From IMG/VR virus record IMGVR_UViG_3300035672_000002, positions 1 to 62,787 of that record: a stretch of 62,787 nt of DNA, one strand, 5' to 3'. Position 1 is the stretch's first letter, and each line of letters opens with the position of its first letter. Positions 1 through 8,467 of this stretch are shown here, piece by piece. The position numbers were made by a program, and so were the translations under genes. The DNA is from a virus. Below the pieces are notes generated by a model, which saw nothing but the letters and a program-made list of their open reading frames with translations, made no database searches and was not told where the DNA came from.

Positions 1-25
1 ACATCTCAACCACCACTGACTCTCG
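1..25. repeat. Terminal direct repeat (circular assembly overlap), copy 1
   Basis: Bases 1-25 are identical to bases 62763-62787. Joining the two ends over this overlap restores one open reading frame (start 62757, stop 399). A repeat this short that lies inside a gene is typical of a circular contig written with its overlap, so the unique genome is about 62,762 bp. It is not by itself evidence for a physical terminal repeat in the virion DNA. Confidence 0.9.
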
Positions 26-399
26 ACGATATCAACGACCCCACCGGTCAGCGTCTGCACACTTACCTCCGCACCCTCTCCTCGCGTCTCGTAGCCACGG
101 AGACGGAGCTTGCCGCGGTGAAATCCGCTCCGACCACCAAACTCGATAACAAACTAGTCGACCAGTTAACCGCACACGTCTCGCAGCAGTTGTTGTCGAC
201 CGGAGCCCACCCGCTGTCACTCACCGGACTCACTGGACTCACCGGGCAGTCGCAACGCGCCGCCGTCGTCGTATTTACTACCGACCCGACGACAACGGTC
301 AATGCTAACCTGTACGACGTCGGGACGATGGCTACGTTCGGAGCGCATATCTACTACGTAGCCGCAGGGAATCCGCATACATGGGTGACGATCATATGA
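1..399 (+). CDS. Virion-region protein of unknown function (C-terminal 133 residues; start is at 62757)
   Basis: Reading in frame from base 1 to the TGA at 397-399, this is the continuation of the ATG at 62757 across the circle junction, 135 residues in total. It contains a short repeat GLTGLTG, then a region ending GAHIYYVAAGNPHTWVTII that looks like a small beta-rich domain, but no family is recognised. It lies directly after the large nozzle-type tail gene and its stop overlaps the next start (ATGA at 396-399), so it belongs to the late structural operon. A role in the tail is likely from position only. Confidence 0.7.
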   Translation, partial: TSQPPLTLDDINDPTGQRLHTYLRTLSSRLVATETELAAVKSAPTTKLDNKLVDQLTAHVSQQLLSTGAHPLSLTGLTGLTGQSQRAAVVVFTTDPTTTVNANLYDVGTMATFGAHIYYVAAGNPHTWVTII

Positions 400-872
400 A
401 CGAGAACGGGTTAGATTCAGTAGAAGACTCAATAGAAAACTCAGTAGAAGAGCCGGAAACAGCGTCAGCGGAAGCAGCGTCAGCAAACTTGCTCGTCTAT
501 CGGTTGCTCCCTACTGACGAGTGGCCCCGCGCCCTCCCGTTTCTCTCTTACTGTTCACCCGGCGGGACTGTCAGCCTCGATCCGGACTCGCAGTCGATCA
601 TCGTGGCTGAAGATCACGACGGGAACATTATCGGCGCAGCCATCGTATCAGGTGTTTTCCACGTCGCGTATTTGCTTCCGTTGGCGAAAGAGGTCAATAT
701 ATTGACTATGCAGCGCGAGGTAGAGGCTCTCCTACCCGTTGGTATCCTGTATTACGTGATGACGAGGAACGGGAAAAACGTAGAAAGCGGGGTCAATCCG
801 GTACTCGGTGCTGATCTGGGAATGGTTCGATGCGATGGAACAATTTACGTTGCGAAGGTAAAGCATGAATGA
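396..872 (+). CDS. Hypothetical late protein
   Basis: 158 residues. The start at 396 (ATGA overlap with the previous stop) is preferred over the in-frame ATG at 381. The first ~35 residues are acidic and repetitive (repeated SVE/E motifs, coding for S-V-E-D and S-V-E-E), followed by a compact domain with alternating hydrophobic segments (GNIIGAAIVSGVFHVAYLL). This resembles the small acetyltransferase-like or unknown proteins found between tail genes, but no catalytic motif could be identified. It overlaps the next gene by 8 bases. Function unknown. Confidence 0.7.
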   Translation: MNENGLDSVEDSIENSVEEPETASAEAASANLLVYRLLPTDEWPRALPFLSYCSPGGTVSLDPDSQSIIVAEDHDGNIIGAAIVSGVFHVAYLLPLAKEVNILTMQREVEALLPVGILYYVMTRNGKNVESGVNPVLGADLGMVRCDGTIYVAKVKHE

Positions 873-1383
873 ACTGATGACTACTACCGGCCCCACAGTA
901 GTGGACGGGGACGTTCATGCGAAGATCGATCAACTTGAAAACGCAATCCGTTCGCAGCTTCCACCTGTAGAATTAGAGACAATTCATCACTTTGCGCCTG
1001 GCGTGTACGCGCGGGAACTGCACATCTCAGCAGGCGTCCTCCTCACGGGCAAGATTCACCGTACTCGTCACCTCAATATTGTATCCAAAGGCCGTATCGC
1101 CGTATGGTCCGAAGCGACCGGATCAACAATTATGGAGGCTCCGGCGGCATTCGTTTCAGATCCAGGGACACGTCGTGTCGGTTTCGCCTACGAAGATACA
1201 GTCTGGACCACGATCCACCCAACTGACGAGACTGATCTGGTCAAACTCGAAGAACTACTGATTGAGCCACATACACCGATACAGGTTACCGGTGCGGATG
1301 TACCGAATTTCGTACTCGAATCACTGATTCACGCACTAGTAGACGGGGGTGAGGTAGCGGGGAAGAGTGAGGTAGAGCCATGA
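865..1383 (+). CDS. Cupin-like virion-associated protein
   Basis: 172 residues. Residues ~40-125 read as a single cupin barrel: HHFAPGVYARELHISAGVLLTGKIHRTRHLNIVSKG has the beta-strand/glycine/histidine pattern of the first cupin motif, and FVSDPGTRRVGFAYEDTVWTTIH resembles the second. Proteins with this 'APGVYAREL.IPAG..LTGK.HR..HLNI' pattern are common beside tail and ejection genes of podoviruses. The metal ligands H42, H72 and H76 are plausible. It overlaps both neighbours, so it is translated with the internal virion proteins. The biochemical role is unknown. Confidence 0.75.
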   Translation: MNELMTTTGPTVVDGDVHAKIDQLENAIRSQLPPVELETIHHFAPGVYARELHISAGVLLTGKIHRTRHLNIVSKGRIAVWSEATGSTIMEAPAAFVSDPGTRRVGFAYEDTVWTTIHPTDETDLVKLEELLIEPHTPIQVTGADVPNFVLESLIHALVDGGEVAGKSEVEP

Positions 1384-2090
1384 GTTGGGTCGTTGTTGCT
1401 GGATCGGCAATCAGCGCGATCGGCGGTTACGTCGCGTCAAAGAACGCGAGTAAGAAGTCATCGGCTACGAAGCAACTCGAACAGCAGCAGCTCGATGCTT
1501 CGAAGTTCCTCATACCGTTCGGTCAGAACGCACTCTCACAAGGGACTGATGCCCTTCAGGCCCCGTTAGGATTCTATTCTCAACTGGCGCATGGAGACCG
1601 CAACTCCCTGCTTCAGTCCCTTTCTCCTCAACTCCAGTCCACCGCTGCGTCCGACCGCGCCACCCTCTCTTCAGTATCGGAGATGGGCGCACGCGGCGGC
1701 GGTTCTTCCGACTTTCTCTCCAAACTTCCATTCCAGCGCAACACTGACACCGCGAACGCACTCTTCGGCGCCCGCGTAGCCGGTAATCAAGGGGAAGCGG
1801 GAATCGGCTCCAGTCTCGCCTCCATCGGTGCGGGGGCGTTAGGATCGGGCGCGGGAATTGGAGCGCAGCAATTGAACTTCGGACTCAGCCAGAACAATCA
1901 GCAGTTCCAACAGGGTTCCGCTACCGGTCAGAGCATCTTCCAACTCCTCAAAGCATTTACTGATGCACATCCAAATAACACGAATACGAGTCCGTGGGGC
2001 CTGCCCACAGGCAGTGCTGTCTACGGACAGAACGGTGCGTGGACTCCGGGCTCCTCTACTCTGACTCCAGGAACTGGGGGTGGTGGGTGA
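1380..2090 (+). CDS. Small internal virion (ejection-type) protein, Gly/Ser/Gln-rich
   Basis: 236 residues, starting at the ATGA overlap 1380-1383. The N-terminus is a hydrophobic stretch (VVVAGSAISAIGGYVASKNA) typical of small phage ejection proteins. The body is rich in Gly, Ser, Gln and Ala without obvious folding motifs, ending in a poly-Gly tail. The arrangement of a small protein with an N-terminal apolar helix, followed by two large low-complexity proteins, resembles the injected-protein cassettes of P22-like and T7-like podoviruses. Assignment rests on composition and position. Confidence 0.6.
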   Translation: MSWVVVAGSAISAIGGYVASKNASKKSSATKQLEQQQLDASKFLIPFGQNALSQGTDALQAPLGFYSQLAHGDRNSLLQSLSPQLQSTAASDRATLSSVSEMGARGGGSSDFLSKLPFQRNTDTANALFGARVAGNQGEAGIGSSLASIGAGALGSGAGIGAQQLNFGLSQNNQQFQQGSATGQSIFQLLKAFTDAHPNNTNTSPWGLPTGSAVYGQNGAWTPGSSTLTPGTGGGG

Positions 2091-3850
2091 GTTTCGGACT
2101 CGGAGTTCTCGCCGGCTACGGGAGTGCGCAACGTGAAGTAAACGTACGCACTCATGAAGAAGGTCTCGCCGCGGAGAAAGAGAAAAACGAGCACACCGCG
2201 ACCATCCTTCACGACTTCATGCTCCGTCCCGACATCACCCCGGAGATGGGTCAGGCCGCCCTCGGCTCTCTAATGGAGTTTTCCTCGACTCCAGGCATTC
2301 CCGGTGCGAAGGAGCGTTCTAAAGCGTTTGAGGGGCTTACTGGGGCGATGGCACAGCAGCGACAGTTCGTCTCACCGGACGTTCAGGCGAAGCGCGCCCA
2401 AGGTCAGGCTGACCAGTCTGCGGGCGCCGGAATGACCGCTACCGCCGCTGGACCAGCCGGAGGCGGCGGAATGACGTCAGTCCCAGCGATCCCTGCATTC
2501 GGAGCGCCGGGGGTGGCGATGAGCACCCGAGGGGCTGCGGAGTCGGCGACGCCGATGCCGGGTGGTGACACACGTAGGGGACTACTCTCGAAAGAGGAAC
2601 AAGCCGTCATCGCTGGTCATGCAATGGGAGCGCAGACACAGGCGATGTACGGATCAATGGGTAACCTTCCGGGATTCGGCGGTGGGAGTGCGGGTCCGGG
2701 AACTGGGGATGGTACACACATCATGTACGTCCCGAACGGTAAGGGCGGTGTCAGTCCGCACTTCATTAACGATACGGAGCAGCTTCAACAGACTCAGTAC
2801 GTCGACTCCAATGGAGATACGCAGATTGGAGCAACTAATTTCAACCGTAGGACAGGTACGTCTACTGATGGGCGAGGACGACCGGTCACAGTGCTTAAAA
2901 AGTTAGGACCAGACGGTTGGATGACCATGACCGGTGTCGGACCAGACAACACTCCGACCAAGACAGAGGAGCTGAAAAGCAACGCTGCGGGTGCTGGATC
3001 GACTCCGCAGTACGTCCCCAACAAGTTTATCAATGTCAGAGGTGCTGACAACACAGTATCAACAGTGCCCGTCAGTCCCGCCACGGGTCGCGTCACGGGT
3101 CCGGCCGCGGCCACGGGTGTAGTGCAGACGGATACGCAACTCGCGGCACAGAACGCCCGCACAGCCTCCACCGAGGTCAATACAGATCTCAAGCAGCGTA
3201 TGTACAAGGCGAATTACGACCCGACGTACCGACCTGATCTACCCACTCCAGCCGGTCAGATTCTCCTCAACATCGACAACAAACCTACGCTCGTAGGTAT
3301 GAAACAGTATCTCGCCTCCAAAGAGCCTGCTTCTGCTATCCAGCGAGCCTCTACTGCACATGTTGCACTGCCTTTGATCGACGACGCAATCTCGATGATC
3401 GAAGACCCGAAAAACGCTGAATTCTACGGGAAGATTGCTGGACGGTGGTCCGAACTTCAGACTGAAGGTCCGACTGCATTCGGAAAGAAAGTATTCGGTC
3501 CAATCGGTAGCAATGATCCACGACTATCAGCACTGCATGCAGCGGGTAAATCTATCTCTGCTTTACTGATGACCGTTCATGGAAGTCGTGCTATCGGGTT
3601 GATCGAGGATTACGAACGGTCGATGTCGATGGCAAACAGTCCCTCTGCCGCTGCCGCTGTGCTGCGTCAATACCGTAAAGTAGCTGTAGGAGCCGCCGCG
3701 GAAGCGGGACGTACTACTGTGCCGGTTACAGGCGCTTCAGGTGTTGCGACTCCGGCCTCAGGAGCCGGATCAGCAGCTGCGACACACGTCTACATCCCCG
3801 GTAGAGGTGCTGTGCCTATCACCTCTACTGTCCCCGCCGGACCACCGTAA
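2087..3850 (+). CDS. Internal virion / ejection-type protein
   Basis: 587 residues from GTG 2087, which overlaps the previous stop as GTGA and follows a G-rich ribosome-binding stretch. The in-frame ATG at 1994 would overlap the previous gene by 97 bases and is less likely. The first residues form a hydrophobic segment (VSFGLGVLAGYGSAQ), followed by a charged helix. Residues ~110-230 are Ala/Gly/Pro-rich and the centre is Thr/Ser-rich. Residues ~400-520 look helical (AHVALPLIDDAISMIEDPKNAEF). No enzyme motif was seen. The stop overlaps the next start (TAATG). Confidence 0.65.
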   Translation: MSFGLGVLAGYGSAQREVNVRTHEEGLAAEKEKNEHTATILHDFMLRPDITPEMGQAALGSLMEFSSTPGIPGAKERSKAFEGLTGAMAQQRQFVSPDVQAKRAQGQADQSAGAGMTATAAGPAGGGGMTSVPAIPAFGAPGVAMSTRGAAESATPMPGGDTRRGLLSKEEQAVIAGHAMGAQTQAMYGSMGNLPGFGGGSAGPGTGDGTHIMYVPNGKGGVSPHFINDTEQLQQTQYVDSNGDTQIGATNFNRRTGTSTDGRGRPVTVLKKLGPDGWMTMTGVGPDNTPTKTEELKSNAAGAGSTPQYVPNKFINVRGADNTVSTVPVSPATGRVTGPAAATGVVQTDTQLAAQNARTASTEVNTDLKQRMYKANYDPTYRPDLPTPAGQILLNIDNKPTLVGMKQYLASKEPASAIQRASTAHVALPLIDDAISMIEDPKNAEFYGKIAGRWSELQTEGPTAFGKKVFGPIGSNDPRLSALHAAGKSISALLMTVHGSRAIGLIEDYERSMSMANSPSAAAAVLRQYRKVAVGAAAEAGRTTVPVTGASGVATPASGAGSAAATHVYIPGRGAVPITSTVPAGPP

Positions 3851-6069
3851 TGCCGAAAATTGTCAAGATCGAGGGCGTAGGGAACGTCGCCTTCCCGGAT
3901 ACGATGGACGACGCTGCGATCTCGCGTGCGATCGAGACAGACATACTGTCGCAACCTGGTGTCGCGAAAAACGTCCCCGGCACCGTTGCCAACACCGCAG
4001 CGGGACGCATTGCAGCCCGTTCAGCCCAATCATCCGTTCCTCAATCTGAAGGTCCGGGGCCGGTCCGTCGATTCTTGCGGGGTGCTGGTGTCCCGACGTC
4101 GGTCCCCGAAATACAGATGATGGGTGAGAGTCTAGATCCAGTCCTCCAGCTTACCCGCGGCAATCCGCTGGCACTCGCTGGGCCTGTCGGGCTGGCGGCG
4201 GGATCGACTCTGCATGCCATCGGAGCGGGTATGGGCGATCAGGCAGGGCAGGCGATCGATGCTGCGCAGCAGCGCGACTTCAAAGGTGCTCTGCGTCACT
4301 CTCTTGGAGCCGCAGTACCGCTCATCGGTCCGCAGCTCGCTGAAGGGAACGTCGCGGGGGCGATGGGGACCGCGACGGCTCTTCTCGCCCCTATGGGCGT
4401 GGGAAAATTGGCGAGACTCCGAAGTGCTATCCCACCCCCACCCGAACTACCCGAGGTCTGGAATGGCGGTGAACCGTCGGGCTCCATGCCTGTTCACGGA
4501 GAACCCGTCACAATCCCTCCGTCCAGAATCAGTAGAGTAGGTGAATACGCGGCGAGAGAGGTGGCCGGTAAGCTGCCTGTTGTCGGTACTCACGTCGGAG
4601 ATTTGATCAAAGGGTCGATCGCTACGCGCCGGACGTCTGTCCCGGTAATAGGTACGATGGATTTATCGCAGCCAGCTGCGTACGGGAACGCTCCCGTGCA
4701 GCCCCTCATCCAACCGAATACGATCGGACCCGAATACGATCCGCGTACTCCCACCGGTACGTTCATTTCCCGTAAATCCATCCCGCTGGTCGGCGATCGT
4801 CAGTCTACAGTCCCGATCGATGGTTTCGGCCCATCGTCAGCCCCTGAAACTACCACTCCGACAACTCCGACTACACCAGACGCTTCTACTCTGCCACGTG
4901 TTTTCCGCACTACGAACGGCGTAACGCGTGAAGTTCCTAGCCCTCAATGGATCGATGAGCACCGGTCGAAGATGATCAATGAGGCTACCGATGCTGGCCG
5001 GATATCGGTGTCATCAACCGTCCCGACGTTAGAATCCCCGACTACATCCGCCGCACCTTCCTCGTCGCCACCGTCGTCTCCACCGTCTCCATCTATTACC
5101 TCGGACGGCCTAGTGGGCGAGACAGTCCGTTTCTCCCGCGGGGCGTCCCGCTCGCACGGCACAGTCCTCTCCGTAAAAGGAGATACCGCCCGTGTAGCTA
5201 CAAATAGTCTCGGAGCGTCAGTACGCGTTCCGATCTCACAGCTGACTATACTCAAGAAGCCGGTGTCCTCTGCTCCACCCACCCCGTCGGTACCTACCTC
5301 CGCCCTCGCTCCGTCTAATCCGTCTAGTCAGTCCTCTACTGTACCGACTGCATCGACTGCATCGATACAAAACGAACCGCCGTCACTCTACCGTCGTCCC
5401 GGCCCTGCCGTCGAGTTCCCGCCCGAAGGTCAACTCGACGAAAACGATTCAATGTTTATGCATCGTGAAGACGCGAACGGCAACGACTTGGAGTTCCCTA
5501 CACCCGTCCCGCCGAATCGGTTACTCCCCGCCCATTTCAAGAATGCGAGCAGTATCCAATGGGGATCGCCGTTATCGGGAAGCTTCCCTGAACGCCCGTC
5601 AGCGTTGGGTAAATTCGGGCAGGATTTCGAACACCCCGACGCTGAGCATGGACCGGGAGACTTCGCGAACACGGCACAGATAGCGAAGAGCGGAACAGAA
5701 GAACCGGCGACGTACGCACACGAGTTGAACCACGCTGTCTACGAACGCGATCTGACATCAACGCAAAAGCAGGAATTCAAGCAGGCCGTTGCCGCGGTTT
5801 GGGAAAAGGGCCACGAAGCATTTCGGAAGGACTACGACAGCGGTAAGTCGGACGCGCAAGATGCGTTCGACTCTTGGTCGGGCGCTCACGTTCCAAAGGC
5901 GGTGCGTGTATACGTGAGTGGAAAGAACGATGAACTCGGAACTCACGAAGCCTTCGCTGAACTTGGCGCGCAATACATGCTCAACCCGAGCGCGTTTAAA
6001 GCGAAATATCCAGACTGGTACGGGATGATCAAGAGGTTCTACGGCGGCAAAGAGTACATCCGCAGGTAG
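3850..6069 (+). CDS. Large virion protein with C-terminal HExxH metallopeptidase motif
   Basis: 739 residues. It opens with the 'VAFPDTMDDAAISRAIETD' segment, a short module often seen at the start of phage ejection/internal proteins. The middle (~320-560) is a Pro/Ser/Thr linker containing an SH3/KOW-like stretch (GETVRFSRG...HGTVLSVKGDTARV). Near the C-terminus is HELNH (H624, E625, H628), a zinc-peptidase HExxH motif, followed by HEAFAELGAQ with E700 or E704 as a possible third ligand. This would make it a virion-borne metallopeptidase that might act on the host envelope or on host proteins after injection. Peptidase activity is inferred from the motif only. Confidence 0.65.
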   Translation: MPKIVKIEGVGNVAFPDTMDDAAISRAIETDILSQPGVAKNVPGTVANTAAGRIAARSAQSSVPQSEGPGPVRRFLRGAGVPTSVPEIQMMGESLDPVLQLTRGNPLALAGPVGLAAGSTLHAIGAGMGDQAGQAIDAAQQRDFKGALRHSLGAAVPLIGPQLAEGNVAGAMGTATALLAPMGVGKLARLRSAIPPPPELPEVWNGGEPSGSMPVHGEPVTIPPSRISRVGEYAAREVAGKLPVVGTHVGDLIKGSIATRRTSVPVIGTMDLSQPAAYGNAPVQPLIQPNTIGPEYDPRTPTGTFISRKSIPLVGDRQSTVPIDGFGPSSAPETTTPTTPTTPDASTLPRVFRTTNGVTREVPSPQWIDEHRSKMINEATDAGRISVSSTVPTLESPTTSAAPSSSPPSSPPSPSITSDGLVGETVRFSRGASRSHGTVLSVKGDTARVATNSLGASVRVPISQLTILKKPVSSAPPTPSVPTSALAPSNPSSQSSTVPTASTASIQNEPPSLYRRPGPAVEFPPEGQLDENDSMFMHREDANGNDLEFPTPVPPNRLLPAHFKNASSIQWGSPLSGSFPERPSALGKFGQDFEHPDAEHGPGDFANTAQIAKSGTEEPATYAHELNHAVYERDLTSTQKQEFKQAVAAVWEKGHEAFRKDYDSGKSDAQDAFDSWSGAHVPKAVRVYVSGKNDELGTHEAFAELGAQYMLNPSAFKAKYPDWYGMIKRFYGGKEYIRR

Positions 6070-6127
6070 TGATGTACTGCTGTACTATGGCATGGCAATA
6101 TATCCGTCGACAAGAGAGGACCGTGGA

Positions 6128-6496
6128 ATGCCCGGTGAGCGCGAAGAACGACGAAGTGGGGAAAATGATCGACGTGAAGATTTGGTCAAGCTGAGTCCGT
6201 GGCAGAGCCCCGGCCTCTGGGTATCGATTCTAGGATTCTTGCTCTCCCTTTCCGTCGTAGTCGGGGGGGTAGTCTCCAAGCAACTCGCAGACCTTCACAG
6301 CGACATGACTGCCTTGACGATTTCGACCACGCGGACGAACACGCAACAAGCGGCCGAGATCAAACAGCTCCAAGACGAGTTACACGAAGAGAAAGAAAAA
6401 CGTGACAAAGAATCCGGAGACCAGAGCGCGTACAATTACGATCTCAGCGGTAAATTGATCAGAATTCAAACTCGAATCGAAGATGGCAAGCCGTAA
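6128..6496 (+). CDS. Small membrane protein with coiled coil (spanin/holin-like position)
   Basis: 122 residues. ATG 6128 is preferred because AGAGGA lies 9 bases upstream; the in-frame ATG at 6092 has no ribosome-binding site. A very polar N-terminus is followed by one transmembrane helix (residues ~28-50, LWVSILGFLLSLSVVVGGVV), then a coiled coil rich in Q, E and K (KQLQDELHEEKEKRDKE). This N-in, single-span, coiled-coil layout fits an inner-membrane spanin or similar accessory lysis protein. No partner outer-membrane lipoprotein was found beside it, so the role is tentative. Confidence 0.6.
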   Translation: MPGEREERRSGENDRREDLVKLSPWQSPGLWVSILGFLLSLSVVVGGVVSKQLADLHSDMTALTISTTRTNTQQAAEIKQLQDELHEEKEKRDKESGDQSAYNYDLSGKLIRIQTRIEDGKP

Positions 6497-6506
6497 GGAG
6501 AACGCG

Positions 6507-6845
6507 ATGGACCCTAGTGTAAAGAAGATCATCAACAACGCAGCGTTCATCGCGTCCCTCGCACCGGAGTTGGCAATCGTGACGGCAGACGGTCGAATGC
6601 GTGTCGCAGCACAGACTCTAGGTCGCGTCGCAGCGATTTATGCGAAGATGCTGATCAGCTACAAGCCTACGGTAATCGAAGAGGAGTGGGAGGGTTGCGA
6701 GCAGGCTCAGTTGCTCATCAAGTGGATTGCTGCCGAACCAAACTCGATCGCGCCAGTATCCAACAAGGTAGTCCTGATGGATGAATGGACGTCCGAGATT
6801 TGGTCTGCTATCACCAACCTCGCAGACGGCAAGCTGCCGGCGTAA
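6507..6845 (+). CDS. Hypothetical protein
   Basis: 112 residues. ATG 6507 is chosen over the ATG at 6483 because AAGGAG sits six bases upstream. The sequence looks mostly helical (SVKKIINNAAFIASLAPELAIVTADGRMRVAAQTLGRVAAIYAKMLI), with no transmembrane span, cysteine cluster or known motif. It lies between two membrane-protein genes of the lysis-type cluster. Function unknown. Confidence 0.65.
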   Translation: MDPSVKKIINNAAFIASLAPELAIVTADGRMRVAAQTLGRVAAIYAKMLISYKPTVIEEEWEGCEQAQLLIKWIAAEPNSIAPVSNKVVLMDEWTSEIWSAITNLADGKLPA

Positions 6846-6856
6846 TCCCCCTTCTG

Positions 6857-7495
6857 ATGCCAGCCCCGCCTGACTGGTACGGCCCCGTCGCCGCGCTGGT
6901 TGGCGGGAGCACGGTCGCGTCGCTCATTACTCTTTGGTGGCAACGTCGGAAGAGTACGGCCGACGCCATCGCTGCGGATGCCGGCACCTCGGAGAAGCTG
7001 TTCGATCAGATCCGGGAACTTCGGGTCAATTACCTGAAGGCCGATGCAGCGCGTGAGGAGTGCGATCGGCAGTGCGCCGGAATGCGCACCGAACTTCAGA
7101 CGCTTCGGTCGCTACTTCCAGCGGCGATGCTTTCTGAGCGCGTCGAACGACTGTCTCCGTCCCTCTTGGCTGTGCTGGACGGTGCCTCGGACGGGTGGGT
7201 GATCTCGACGCCATCGGACGGAGCGACCTGGCTATTTGCGAACTCCGTGATCTGTAGGGCGCTCAAGATGCCTCTGGCTGACGTGCTGGCAAAAGGGTGG
7301 AGGGGACTCATCGCTCCGGAAGATCTGGAGGTTACGACCACCGTTGAAAGCGGGCAGTGGGGCGAGACAGTGACGTGCGTGAACGTCTACGTTGCGGTCG
7401 ACGGAACGAGGGTCAAGCTGCGTTGGCTTGGGATGCGGTACGCTGGCGGGATGGCGTTATCGCTTGCACGAGTAGTACCATTGCTCCCACCATGA
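6857..7495 (+). CDS. Membrane-anchored protein with PAS-like domain
   Basis: 212 residues from ATG 6857. An N-terminal transmembrane helix (residues ~8-27, YGPVAALVGGSTVASLITLWW) is followed by a basic patch and a heptad-like coiled coil (~35-90). Residues ~105-195 read like a PAS domain: 'LLAVLDGASDGWVISTPSDG', then 'WLFANSVICRALKMPLADVLAKGWRGLIAPEDLE', with the typical spacing of strand, helix, 'GKGW..LI.PED'. PAS folds bind small ligands or mediate sensing in signalling proteins and are uncommon in phages. The stop overlaps the next, holin-like start (ATGA). Confidence 0.55.
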   Translation: MPAPPDWYGPVAALVGGSTVASLITLWWQRRKSTADAIAADAGTSEKLFDQIRELRVNYLKADAAREECDRQCAGMRTELQTLRSLLPAAMLSERVERLSPSLLAVLDGASDGWVISTPSDGATWLFANSVICRALKMPLADVLAKGWRGLIAPEDLEVTTTVESGQWGETVTCVNVYVAVDGTRVKLRWLGMRYAGGMALSLARVVPLLPP

Positions 7496-7746
7496 CTTCC
7501 GAACGTCGCGCCTACATCGTCGTCATCGCCCTGACCATCGGCGGGATGTGCTTTTACGGACAGAACGTGGAGCACTGGACCGTCCAAGCTATCTTCGGCA
7601 TCATTGGTGCCGGCGCCACAGCTTTTATTGCCGGCATGACCAAATCGCCAAGGGACGGCGCACTGAGCGACCTTGCCACCCCTCCAGTGACCGAAGTCCA
7701 GCAGGCCACAGATACGACCGTCAAGACGCATACGGAAGCTGTGTAA
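7492..7746 (+). CDS. Putative holin
   Basis: 84 residues starting at the ATGA overlap with the preceding stop. A short basic N-terminus (TSERR) precedes two predicted transmembrane helices (AYIVVIALTIGGMCFYG and AIFGIIGAGATAFIAGM), with a polar C-terminal tail. Size and topology match class II holins and the gene sits in a membrane-protein cluster at the end of the late operon. Other two-span phage membrane proteins would look the same, so lysis function is an inference. Confidence 0.5.
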   Translation: MTSERRAYIVVIALTIGGMCFYGQNVEHWTVQAIFGIIGAGATAFIAGMTKSPRDGALSDLATPPVTEVQQATDTTVKTHTEAV

Positions 7747-7763
7747 GAAGCTGACACGGCATC

Positions 7764-7783
7764 GAAGCCGCATTGACGGCTTC
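7764..7783 (+). terminator. Hairpin downstream of the putative holin gene
   Basis: Perfect 7-bp inverted repeat GAAGCCG / CGGCTTC with a 6-base loop, 17 bases after the holin stop. No T-run follows, so it may be a weak or factor-assisted terminator or an mRNA stabiliser. Confidence 0.35.
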
Positions 7784-7792
7784 CCGCCGGTG

Positions 7793-7798
7793 TATACT
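7793..7798 (+). promoter_or_regulatory. Possible -10 box (TATACT) upstream of ATG 7810
   Basis: TATACT lies 11 bases before an ATG at 7810, the same spacing as in other near-leaderless starts of this genome. The -35 is poor: TTGACG is only 14 bases away and the hexamer at 17 bases is GCATTG. The downstream in-frame start at 7939 has a good Shine-Dalgarno, so both starts may be used. Confidence 0.3.
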
Positions 7799-7938
7799 CC
7801 CTCTCAATCATGAACTGCTGCCGCCGACACTATCGCCCCGACTGCCTTGAACACGACTGCCGGTTCGACCGGATCGACGACACTCTCGCACTCATTCTTC
7901 ATAAACTCACCTACATCGAACTAAAACAGGAGACTCTC

Positions 7939-8178
7939 ATGGCTAACCTCGATAAACTCACCGATGCCATCGCCCGTGAAGTTACAGTCGACAACTCGAT
8001 CATCACCCTTCTGAACGGCCTCGCCGCGCAGCTCAAAGCCGCAAACGGCGACCAGGCCGCAATCGACGCCGTCGTCGGCCAGATGACTTCCAACGCCGAT
8101 GCCATCGCCGCGGCGGTCAGCGCCAACACGCCGACCGACCCGACCTCATCCCCGGCACCTTCTACCCCGTCTACCTAG
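7939..8178 (+). CDS. Small helical protein with Pro/Ser/Thr tail (possible longer form from 7810)
   Basis: 79 residues from ATG 7939, with AGGAG at the right distance. The body (residues 1-63) is a helical region with the pattern 'MANLDKLTDAIAREVTVDNSI', a low-complexity Ala/Ser/Asp composition seen in many small phage and prophage proteins, and a Pro/Thr/Ser-rich end. An in-frame ATG at 7810 would add 43 Cys/His-rich residues (NCCRRHYRPDCLEHDCRF). That start lacks a Shine-Dalgarno but lies 11 bases after a TATACT box. Function unknown. Confidence 0.6.
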   Translation: MANLDKLTDAIAREVTVDNSIITLLNGLAAQLKAANGDQAAIDAVVGQMTSNADAIAAAVSANTPTDPTSSPAPSTPST

Positions 8179-8194
8179 TTCAAGCTATGGGTGT

Positions 8195-8247
8195 GGCGGA
8201 CCTAATCCGCTCGCCGCCCGGTCAAGTCGTGAGGACTCACCGGGCGG
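8195..8247 (+). terminator. Twin hairpins between small membrane-cluster genes
   Basis: Two inverted repeats lie in the 101-base gap 8179-8279: GCGGA/TCCGC (8195-8209), and a stronger perfect 9-bp stem CCGCCCGGT (8214-8222) / ACCGGGCGG (8239-8247) with a second inner AGTC/GACT pairing. There is no T-run. It may attenuate transcription or protect the mRNA end between the genes on either side. Confidence 0.4.
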
Positions 8248-8279
8248 TACCACCTCGATCCGAAAGGAGAATCACTCCC

Positions 8280-8429
8280 ATGAATCTCAGCTCAGTCTCA
8301 CTTATCATCGCGATCGTTCTCTTTGTCGTCTCCGGCTCGTTCGTCCCCGAACCGCACCCGTGGCACAATCGGCTGATCTGTTGGGGATTGGCGTTCTTCG
8401 CAGCCAGCTTCCTTCTACTGAAGATGTAA
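8280..8429 (+). CDS. Small two-span membrane protein
   Basis: 49 residues, ATG 8280, preceded by AAAGGAGA. Two hydrophobic helices (LSSVSLIIAIVLFVVSG and LICWGLAFFAASFLLL) are separated by a Pro/His-rich loop (VPEPHPWHN). The same kind of short, two-span protein occurs in many phages and in bacterial genomes next to prophage-like genes. It could be a holin partner or antiholin for the gene at 7492, but nothing in the sequence proves this. Confidence 0.6.
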   Translation: MNLSSVSLIIAIVLFVVSGSFVPEPHPWHNRLICWGLAFFAASFLLLKM

Positions 8430-8467
8430 AGGAGTACCACATTTCACAGCTACCCTCACCGTCCGCC

